NCBI GenBank assembly: GCA_949752735.1
Contig: OX457041.1
Location: forward strand, 29,166,900-29,230,899
Source of the DNA: Lumbricus terrestris
Lineage: Eukaryota > Annelida > Clitellata > Crassiclitellata > Lumbricidae
DNA: 64,000 nt
Direction of reading: 5' to 3'
Shown: one piece after another, positions 50,001 to 62,000 of the stretch
Layout of the letters: each line of letters opens with the position of its first letter
Position numbering within the stretch: position 1 is the stretch's first letter
Notes under the pieces: generated by a model
What the model was told of the DNA's origin: nothing
The model's input: only the letters and a program-made list of their open reading frames with translations
Database searches by the model: none
Program-made: the position numbers and the translations under genes

Positions 50001-53000
50001 CCTCTCGCACTCTTGACCAGCGTGTTAACCACTACTCTACCTGGCCCCCCCCAAATATGTCTCTTTTCTTTTAAAGCTGCTTTACTTACTCATGGGTGTA
50101 TTCCAGCCATCATTTTAAATATTTTTACATGTTCATCCAAACAATCAGGTGTGTTGTTTTGCTCTTAGTCAGCATTTACTCCAGAGAGCCATGTTCATTA
50201 GACCGTAGTGGGCTTGCATTGTGCCAATGGTATTGATGGCCAGCTGTAGCCTTTACCCATTGTAGGCCAAATGATTGTGATTGTAGTGGACCACACGCAC
50301 GCTTAAAGGCATATTTAATGCTCGTGTCTGGAAAAAATATGAGAAATCTATATATGAATTCCTAATATAATTAATCTCTAGACTTCTATTGTTCCATTAT
50401 AATAGTGCACAGGGCATTATTCAGAGGCACATGATAATTGGCAATCAAAAGAAGAATAAACGCAACAATATATATATATAATATATATATATATTTTTAG
50501 TAGCAGTGTTTACTAACATGCTAGCAATAATAAATAATAATAATATAATACTTGTAGAATTTATGTTGCACTAAACTAACTGAATAATTGAAATTAAATA
50601 GCAAAATGTTCAAGTGTTAATATTGTCTAACGTATCATTTAAAATTACTTGGTGATGTCTGTTACTTAGTGATCTTTTCAAGATATGCACGTTATCTTCT
50701 TCTTCATCTCTGGTTATATAAATGGTTGTGGGAGCAGAATCCATGTTGTGGCAATGGGCCGGTGGTCTATTATTTGCACGTCTCTCTGTCAGCAGAATTT
50801 GGTATCAGCATTAGCACGCAAGTAAGACAGTGAGTCCTGTAATGCACTGGCCATGAATGTAGGAAATCATCCAGTGCAATCTCTATGGCAACAAGATATG
50901 AGCGCCTCTCCTACATTCCACTAGAGGATCCAGGTGTGGAGGAGCATTATGATGATGATGATTGTGCTCTGCATATCTTCAGGAAGATCCTTCTGCTGTA
51001 GTCGTTTGTCTGGAACTTACTCAGAACATATCTCTGGATTTATCTTTTGTATTCATTTCTAGACTTGGATCCGTACTACGGATAAAAAAAACTCGTCTCA
51101 ATGATGGCGGCATTTATCAATGCTCTGCCTCAACTGCGCTCACCAATTCGTCACTGGCATCAACTAAACTCATGGTCTTGAAAGGTATTGTGTTATCACT
51201 ATTAATAATTATTAATTCTGTGGCTTGATTTCAGGGCTGAGTGACTTCATGTCATAAGATTATGGTGCGCAAAGGAAAGGCTATCAAATATCTTTGCCTG
51301 TCCAATATCCATGTGCTGTGTATAAATAGTGTTAACTTATCAAATTTTGCCAACTACTTTGCAAGAATGAAATTATTAGAAATTGGAACTAATGTTAAAA
51401 CACGCAACTGTTACCATAAAGAAATAGCAAGCACTTTATAAAATGAAATTAATAGAACTTGGAACTAATGTTAAAACATGCAAAGTTCTGTTACCATAAA
51501 GATATATTAAGCACTTTATAAACTTACTTAAATTCATTACAAAAACCTAAAACAGAAATCAAGTGGATCTATACATGTGAAATAAATAAACAGACTGCCG
51601 AGTGCAGATTGTAATTCAGGGACCTTTGCTTTCATCTTGATTAAATATCTCTGTCCCATTTTGGACTGCTTATAGTCTCCTCTCAGTGCCATGGTAGGAT
51701 GTCTCAGATTTGGCCCTGGCAAGGATCTTTTGGTCCTCGTGACATACAGGCAGTTGATGGCCTTTGTCTACCATATATACATGAACTTTCTATGGACAGA
51801 GTCAGTTTTTCAAATGTCATCGGGAGTAAATTCATCTTGACGAGTAGAATTTTGAATACCTACAAGTTCTGTGAGAGAGACTCTATCAACGGAGAAATTG
51901 CAATATCTCTAAAATTAAAAAAAGAAATTTTTCTTTTGATCAAAAGGGAAAAATCATTCAGTTTGTTTCTGGTGTGCTAGCATAGTCAGCAAACCTATGA
52001 GCAGTTTCCATTGAATGGGTTCTATTTTGAATGTGTTTAATACTGTACATACTACATAGACTCTTAAAAGTGACTAGATTCTGCAGTGACTGATTAAGCC
52101 AGAATACCAGAGCTGTAATAATGATTATAAGGTGCTTGTAAGTACTTTGGCTTAACACTTTAATGATGAACTGCATTGGTTTCCCAGTCACTTTTGATAC
52201 ATTCTCTCCAGTAAAGTGTGAAAGGCAGACAGTTCTTTAATTATTTATACTACAAAAAACTGCCTTTCAGGGCAAGGCAGAATTTTTTGTGAAACCAAAC
52301 GCTGTAAAGTCCAGCTCAAGTGTTTGAACTTGATTTATTTTTATTCTCAGGACTCTCGGCAAAAAGTATTGTGTGTACGTATCATGTTGAGTAGTATTTA
52401 TTTTCTAATGAGAACATTTCTTGATTGTAATTTATTTAGTGAATTTCATGAGTGTCTTAAAATTGCAAGTTTTCTAGTTAGCAACATTATCTGGTATGAC
52501 TTCATTTGAGCAAAACTATATACCGGTACATGTGTATAATTTAATTGTGTATGTGTTTGTTTCTATTTTTTGTATAACCTCTTGCACTTTTTTTTTTACT
52601 TGTCGAAAATGCAAATTTTTCCTGCACAAGGTCATTTTTATTCAAATTCACAAACTTTGATGGCCACCAATAATTGTGGGTTTACGGCAGGTAGTTTGTG
52701 TGAATGTCCAATGGCTTTTTTTACTACAAGTTTGGATTGTTTATTTCAGCCAAGTTTCCCGACTCTATCTATGGCGAACCATGCCAGCGACAAAACTACT
52801 GCCTCAACAAAGGAAGGTGCTATTTTCTCAGGACTCTCGGCAAAAAGTATTGTGTGTACGTATCATGTTGAGTAGCATTTATTTTCTAATGAGAATATTT
52901 CATGATTGTAAACAATGACTTCTGAGAGAAAGAGAGAGAGAGACAGGCAGACAGAGATAGAGAGAGAGAGTGAGATGTATTGTAAGCCAATACAGTGTAA

Positions 53001-56000
53001 TCACATTAGTTCCCATGTAAGGAAGAGTCCTTGCTGCAAACTTAGTCTTCCATTTTATGCAAAAGGGCATCGAGATACATGGTAAAGATGGTAGTACCAT
53101 TAGCATAATGTATAGGAACATCAGTCCATGTGCATTATGACATCCCTTCTGACCATACCATGCCATTATCCTATGGACAGAACTATGGTGGTCAAGGTCC
53201 AAAGATCTTTTAGAGCAAGGGACTGTGTCTATTGGAGGGTAGGCTGTCTGAAGAAAAATGATGTGACAGAATCTGCAGAACCGATTGAAACACCTAGAAA
53301 GACCACAAACTCACTGCCACTTGGATCTGGGTCAAAACATGAGTGAGCACTTTCAATGAGCAAGTGACTCTGAAGAGTTAGAAAGTGCAAGAGGTTATAT
53401 AAATGGCTGATTATGACAGCAATTGTTGTTTCCAGCGTTGTTTCTTGGTTAATCTGAACTTTGGACACATTGTGTTCACAAAGTTGCCTTTAGTTTACTG
53501 TCTTGACAGTGTATCGGTGTTTGGCTAAAGCAGTTGTGTTAAAAAGTCAAACTGACACAATGCTGTTCATGAAGACTACTTGATTTGTGGCTCAACAAGA
53601 TGTGCTGAGTAATCTCAAACTGTGTATCTTTAATTTTATTTCTGTTAAGTAATTATTTAGAATCTAAGTAGCATGAAACATAATTTTCCAGATGTGTAAA
53701 GGATTTTCAAGGAGAACGATGTGAAGAAAAACAGATTAGAGCTCACGAGTCGATTGACTCAAATGTTCACACTAGTATGTATTCATGAGCAGAGGCTGGA
53801 AACTGGCTTGCCTTGCTACAATCATTTGCCATCCTTTCCTGCTTCAATTGTTCACTTTAAAGGTTTCGTCTAGTGTTTTGAAAGGACTTTTTGTATTTCC
53901 TTGTCTGGGTTTCGTGTTTCTTCTGACCAGTAACGATTTTAGAATTACCTGGTAGTTGTAAAAGGCTCACAATCAATCACATGCTTTTGGCTTTGTCATT
54001 TCAGGCTTAGCTTTCTAATACACAATACTAATACTTTAATAATTTACTTCATTTTGCATGAAAAACTGAATAAAATTCCTAATTTTCTAGACCTGACAAC
54101 ACAGGTTGATGGTGATTGAATCAGTATTGTTGAGATTGAAGTAAAGGAAATTAAACCAATGTTGCTGATGCATGGCAGCCTATTCCAATGCAGAGGGCTG
54201 AAGAAATCATAGCTGAGGAAGTACAGAAGGGTAGCTTCCAGATCACCTTGTGCTGCTGCTGCTAGGTGGATGCAGATAGAGTGTTTATGAGACACAGAGG
54301 TAGCATTAGAATCAAGAGTAGTTTTCTTTCATAAAGCAGTAAAAAGGAAAGTACTCCATAAGACATTAAGGTATATAAATAAATGCTTGGTTTCAGAAAT
54401 TATAATTTTAAATTGACTGTTAGAAAGGGGTAATGTTTCTTTTATTTGTTAGAGACAACTACAATGCCACTATCTTGCTTTGTAGTTAATTTGCTGATTG
54501 ATTTATAATGGCTTGGAAAATGTGCCATGTTTTATAATAATGTTCTTACCATGACTTGTCAGTCTCAACAGCAGTGCGTCAAGTCGTCTGACTGTATGGT
54601 AAACCAAATTCAGTTTTTCTGCCCACTTTGTACTTTTCTGTCTTTCATTATTTTTGGTGAAACATACAATGAATCCAGAACTACAATTTAATCATTGAGA
54701 AATCATTTAGCAAGAATTTCATTGGGAGTTGAGAACTGCTTTGCTTTAATTATGTCTCTGTTATATATATATATATTATTTCCTATAAGACAAAGGTATT
54801 GTCTGATATTTATCTTCGACTTGTTGATGCTTCTTCGTCCTCTGTAGATGTGCTAAAGGTTTCGTGGGAACTCAGTGCAGTCTCAGGGATGAATCGGTTT
54901 ATATTAACAAACTGCAGCAGCGTATGTATTGTCAGACTTCACACTTTCATCTCCTTGTTATGTTAAATTGAAAGAGACTTTAATATTTAACTTTTGAATT
55001 TTTTATCATTTAATATTTACGGTTGGATTGTTGCCGTATGTGATTTCTGCCCTGAGGCTATTAAGTACTGTAAATGTCATTGAAGTAGACCCGTTAGAAT
55101 ATAATTTTTTTATTTAAGTTTTTGACGTTAAGATTTTGGAAGTTACTTCACTTATTTACTGTACTTAATGCTTAAAGTTTGCTTAAATGACTATCCTTAT
55201 GATTATCCTGCTTGGACAAATGTTTCAGTGAATTTTCCTGATTTGCTTTTTTAAGAATTGCTTTTATTTTACTGGGATGATTTAGATGAATTGTTGAATG
55301 GTTTTCAACCCAGGCATAATTAATTGTATATCAAATTATAAATTTTAATCTTGCTGTGCTGCTTTTTGAATTTGCTTTTCTGTGCTTCAAAATATTGTAC
55401 AATATATCCCAAATGATGTTATTATAAGTATTTTGTAAAGGGCACTTCTTGATCTTTCCTGACCTGTCTGCTGCTTTTAATACTTTTGACCATTCACTTC
55501 AGGTTGTGCATTGCCTCCCCAACATTGGTTTGAGGTTTCTGGTTCAGCACTAAATTGATTTAATACTTTTCTCTTTCTGCAAACTAAATAATTATGCTTA
55601 AAAGGCAATCATTCATCCAATGTCTCATTAAGGCTTGTTATCCCTCAGTGTTTGTTACTTGTTCATGATGAATGCCATATAAATAGTGAAAATCTTTGGC
55701 AATCATTCGCTAGAATATTATCATTTTTATGTGGATGATACCGGTAATCACATTTACATTTTGTTTGACAGTTGATTATGTAATGCATCTTTTCAGCTGT
55801 TCTCAGATTGCCATTTTTTTTCATATACCGATAATTGTCTCTGTGTTTGATATACATTTAATGAGTACGATAAAACTGGAATCAAATTTGCACGAGATTT
55901 TGTGCAAAAGAATGAGTTTATCTGTTAAATTATGGTACCTGTGACCTTATCTTAATACTAATGCTAGTTTAATAATAATTATATTGGGGCATTCCATGTC

Positions 56001-59000
56001 AAATCAACACACTTTAGGAAAAAAATGGATGTCATCGTCTCCAATTTAAAAAAAATTTGGTATGAAGATAAATGACTATGAAAATTGTTCAAAACCAAAA
56101 TTTTTGATTTTTGGGTTGACCGATGTCCGAGATATGGGTCAACGAAATTGACCAAAATGGGTCAATTTTCGCTGACCGGTCGAAGTTAAAACTGCTATAT
56201 CTCAGCTTCTACAACACCTAGAGATACATTAAGAACACCAAATTGAAGGTATTGAATAGCTCTTTCTGGGCAAATCACTCAGAAATGTTCATATTCAGCA
56301 CACACAAAATTATAAGCGATTGTAACATAGTGACACTGACCTTGGTCAGTTCGCCACTTCGGAATTTTCTCAAATTTTTCCCATGCAAATCCATCATTGT
56401 TCTTAACAATTGGTGAAAATTTCAGCCTGGGCGCTCTTGTGGTTTTTTTACAGTGATTTTTTAAAGGTTCAGACATGGTCGCGATTTACGACTATCGTAT
56501 ATCACCGGCCAGGTTAGAACTACATTTTCCATTGACCAAATCTTTTTAGAACTGTTTTGGAGAGCCTGGCTTGCTGCAGAAATTTCCTTGCATGTCAGCA
56601 AATATGTTCTCCCAGTGAAATGTAGGTAGAACAGTTGTTAATATGTCCTGGCATGACGTAACTAAGTTGTCGAATTCGGATATCGATATGAATAAGCTGG
56701 TCCATTTGGGTGCAAAACAGTGATTTCCACCTCATTTGTGTATGGATTTGGAGCACACAGCCAAGTCACCAATGTCCATCATACTTTGCAATATATGTAG
56801 CCCTTAATAGTTGCTAGTTTAATAATGGTCTTGTTGTATATCTCTAAACACTGCGAGACATGTTCAGTTCTTGGAGAATCTGGACTGCTAGAGAAATCTT
56901 TAACTTCAACTGACTCCCCTGATACTGGATGGATGCAGTGAAGCTTTTGCGTGCCTGGAATTGTTCGTGCAGATTCAGATCTGCTCTTGACTAGGGTTGC
57001 CCCCCGTTCAAAATCCTCAGTACTTGGTTGAATAGTGATTGCTTTGATTTCACTCTGTGCGAAGGTAAACAATTGATGTGGAGTCATGATTTGTTCATTA
57101 TATTGGTCTCTGTAATAAATCCAACGTTCATTCCCACAACAGGAAACACTGAAATGGGAACTAAAACAAGATCTAACAATAAAAAAATAATAATCATGTA
57201 AGTAAGCTTAACATTTGTTCAACCTGCTGCTTGAGAATTTAGTTTTCAGATGTATTTTCAAACTTATTTTACAATTTTCTAAAAGGAGGGCCATCAATTT
57301 GAAGTAGTTTCTCACAGCTCTAGTTTTGACCAGATGATTTTGCTCACTGCCATACTGTATTACTTTGTTGGTTCAGGAAATAGATAAAAAAATCTTTTAA
57401 AAGATCTATTAAATAACAAGTAATTTATGTCATGGAAGCATGCAGAAAACAGGAAAGATTTAAATTAAAAACTTAAACCAGATTTTATTTATAAACAAGT
57501 ATATAGATAGACAGGTAAGTTAAGTCTAATTTATGTTCAGCATGTCAGAGCATCAATCACACCAAGATTATTGTTGCTTACAGAGCTCTGTGATTTAAGT
57601 CACAATATTCGTGGCATATTCACTGCCGTGAATCACGATCTTGACCACCTTTAAAAATCACTGTTAAAAAAAACTATAAGAGTGCCCATGTTGAAATTTT
57701 CACAAATTGTTAAAAACAATGAAGACTTTGCATGGGAAAAATTTGAGAAATTTCTGAAGTGGCGAACTGACCAAGGTCAGTGTTACCATGTTATTATTGC
57801 TCATAATTTTGTGGGTGCTGAATATGAACATTTCTGAGTGATTTGCCCAGATAGAGCTATTTAATACCTTCAATTTGGTGTTTTTATTGTATCTCTAGGT
57901 GTTGTAGAAGCTGAGATATAGCAGTTTTAACTTCGACCGGTCAGCGAAAATTGACCCATTTTGGTCAATTTCGCTGACCCATATCTCGGACATCGGTCAA
58001 CCCAAAAATCTAAAATTTTGGGTTTGAACGTTTATCATAGTGATTGATTACCCTACCAAATTTTAACAAAATCTGAGATGGTGATGCAAATGACTGTGTT
58101 GATTTGACGTGGAATGCCCCTATTATATTACTGAGCACTAGTTCTTAGTAATATACAATGATAGTTGTAGTGGTAATAATAATGATAATGATGATGATAA
58201 TTTATATGGTGCCATAGAGCAGTTGCCTGGGCGCACTGCAATTAGCAGCTGGCAGGTTAGACCTTGTAGACATGATAGTAATAAAATAGTTCTATATATA
58301 GGTTTTCACACCAAAGTGCTTTTAAATAGTTTCCATGAAAGACTGATCATGCTGAAAGCAGTAAAATATTGCATATTATAATTATTGCATACTTTAGGTA
58401 TTAGTTATATTAATAGTATCAATTATCGAATGATTATTTGATTATATTCTGGACATTAAGCACTGAACAAACGTGAACATTTGCGGTTTTTCTCTGTTTA
58501 GATGAAAGTTCCTCGTCAACACTTGAGAACTTAAATGAGACTTTTGTAGTTTGTGTTGTCGTCATTGGCTCAATTCTGCTGGCAACAATTGTCATTCTTA
58601 CTTTTTGTATTATCAGGTGAGAGATTGCCATCTAAACTGTTTTAAAATTACTTGAATGTCACTGTTATACTAGCATGTTAAAATCCATGCTATATATGAA
58701 TAACGCATGCCATTTCCACTAACTCTTGCAGTCAGAGCTACCATATTTACTACATGGCGCTGCATTCCTATGCAAGCACTGTGGTCCTGTGTAGGCACCA
58801 GCCATCTAAACAGTGTATCAGTTCGTGCTGCAAGTGAAATTCTTATGTTCATGTTCAGTTTTTTTTTTAACTTTCTTTCTTGTGCACTATATATAGGCAC
58901 AGTGTTAGTATATAATGGGTGGGTGTTTGTAAGATTGGAATATTTAAAAAAATTCTTTCATCAAGTTTCAGACCAGCGCAATCCTTCACCACATTTCAGC

Positions 59001-62000
59001 ATAATTTTTTCTCAACTTAATTTCTGAAAATTTTATCTTCTATTTTTGTTGTTGTCAGGCTCTGGACAAAAAAGTAATTTGGCAGCAGATTGATAATGTG
59101 CTTCCACGTTTATGGCTTCTGCACCTCTGAGTGTTGTGCAAATTTACATTGGCTGCATGCATGTAACTAGACAATGGCTAAATAGTGCCTTTTTAGTATC
59201 TTGCATATAATCAAAGTGATTGCTAAGTGGCCTTAAATATTCAGATTGTTTGTGTATGAGCAGATGCAAATTATGAGCAGACAAGAGGAAAAAATCACCA
59301 CTGCTAATCACACACTCAAACATGCATAGCAGACACACATGCACACTTGCACTGACAGCTGACTAAGGTCCTTCAACTAATGCTTCACTTGTCTTCATAT
59401 GTCTGTTTGATGTTTGAAGATAATTATGGTACTGTTGATGGAGGTTATGCAATGGAGTTAATTACCTCATCGTACATTGTCTTCACATGAGCAGAAATTT
59501 GGTGGACTGGTGTTATTTGGTGTTAGAGCAATGCATTGCTAATGCTTGTGCATTATTCATGTATGGCATTGTATGCTTATGTCGTTTGAATCCACCGGTT
59601 GATGTCGTGTGATTTATGGTAATATTATTCAATTTGGTAATAATCCCAATGCATCATGTGTAATTGACATCTTGTTTGACCGTGCCTCTGTCAACTACGG
59701 CTGTCAGTGCTTTTAACAATGCCTGACATTGTCTTTATTAGGCAGTGTCGTGCACGAAATAGGAAACCGCTGAGGTTGGTGAAGGCGAATGTGATCAGCG
59801 AGTCGCCACCAAGTCTTCCAGACGGTCACCAAACGATCGTCGATGTTAGTCGCCTTAGCTGCGTCCTCAACCAGGTCGGATTGCGGTCACTAACGGTCAC
59901 TTGCATTTAGCAGCACCGCTTTAAAATGTATTTGTGCATTCAAAAATTTATCTTGTGCTTTGTAAGAACCTCGGGAGGTACTGAAATATGGCTGTCTCTG
60001 TGACCTCAGGTCAAAATGGTGAACTGATCGTTCGTTTGGTCTTGGTGACAATAAAACTACAATATTATAAGAATTTTGTATGCTATGTATGATTTATATG
60101 AATTTAATTGAAAATTAAATATATTGCATCAGCAAGAAGTTAACTCAGTTGAACAATGGTTACTTTTCATGCTCAATGCCGCTTTGTGAATATACCAGTG
60201 CCGGCGCTAGCACCCCCCCGTACCCCCCGGCCGGGGGGGCCCCGAGTTTGAAGGGGGCCCCAAATTTAGCTGGTCATTATGCCTATTTGTGACTGTAGGC
60301 CTACAGATCCGGTCTGGTGCATGCCTCAACTAACCACATGGCACTGCCATAGCAGATCTAATGCAAATATCATACTGATTTTGGGCGTAAGTATAAAGCG
60401 TTTAGAGTTTGAAAGGGGGCCCCCAAATTTAGCTGGTCATTATGCCTATTTGTGACTGTACAGATCCGGTCTGGTGCATGCCTCAACTAACCACATGGCA
60501 CTGCCATAGCAGACCTAATGCAAATATCGTACCGATTATGGGCGTAATTAAGTTTAAAGCCATTTAAACTTAGGCAATTTCGTCCACTTTCTCAAACACA
60601 ATGTTTATAAATTGTAACTGATTCTAATTGCTAATTGGATGAGGCCTTCAAATAAAACATGCGTGAGGCACAAACATTAAACCCTGTGTATAGGGTCCCA
60701 GATGTCCTTGGTATGTGTCTGATCTCAAGTTTGCAAGGGGCCTCAAATGTAGCTGGTAATTTTACCTTTCATGACTGTTCATTCCTGAAATCACGCACCG
60801 AATTATGTTTTAACGCAAATATCATACAAAATAATATTACGCAAACTAATAGAGCATTGTCCTTCAACCAAAGAGGAGATTTTGGGGGTGTGGACAGGGG
60901 CACGGCCCCACAATTTATAGTTGGGACGGAATCCTTGTATCCCCAATATTTCAGAAATATTTCATAAGTATCATCCACTGCCCATCAATAATGATCAATT
61001 TTGTTAAGATGACAGCCTTTAAATGCTACCATTACAGTTGACAAATCGGACAAATTTAAACAATGGAGAGGGCACACTCTGAAGTCCTAAATCACGACTA
61101 ACAGCATTGAAAAATGAGCAATTTTTGTAAAGATGACAGGTTAAAATTCTACCATTAGGCCAAAAAAAGATAATGCTGTGTTTCCGGTAACAGAGCTCTA
61201 AAAAATTGGGTAGGTAGGTCGAAAAATATTTTTATTTTGGTAAAATATTTTTATTCAGTGACTATCCGAAAAATTATACCCAACTACTCTTTTTTGCATA
61301 AAGGTACACGCTGCAACAAAGTACGTGTTCTAAGCAAGCATAAACTGCCTATTTTTCGACTGTCTGCACCTAAAATTGCTCTAGAAAACAATTCTATTAA
61401 TTTCATTTTGTTGACATCTTTTCTGGTAAGATAAAGTGGGAAGGGAAGGGGAAGATGAGTGCGAACAGAACATCACTGCTAAGGGTCGTTCCAGACTGGC
61501 CGACCAGTGACTAGTTACACCTAGAGGTTGCTAGATTTATTTTCCTTAGTCACCATTAGAGGTGGCTCAAGTGAGAATGATAAGGCTAGAAGTTTCTCAA
61601 GACTGGCAACCAGGAAGTAGTTAGGCAGGCGTGAAACTCTAAGGCAATGTCACTGTAAATAAAAAAATTACACAATTTTCCGAGTTGCGGCAATAAAAGT
61701 GAGCTGGTCGAGTTACCGGAACACAAAATTTTTGGCCTAAGATCCAACTCTATACGGAAAACAATGTCACCGTATTATGTCAATAAAAAAAATTAAAAAT
61801 TAATTTTAAAAAAATTTATGAATTTTTTTGTTATTAAATTTTTTTTTAAAATAAAAAATATTTTACAAAATTATTTGAGTCGCGGCAATAAAAGAGGGTC
61901 GGTCGGGTTACCGGAAACACAACATTATTTTTTTTTGGCCTTACAGCATAGAAATTCCAAAAATTTAACAATTGGAATACATTTATTGAAGTCTTTCAGC

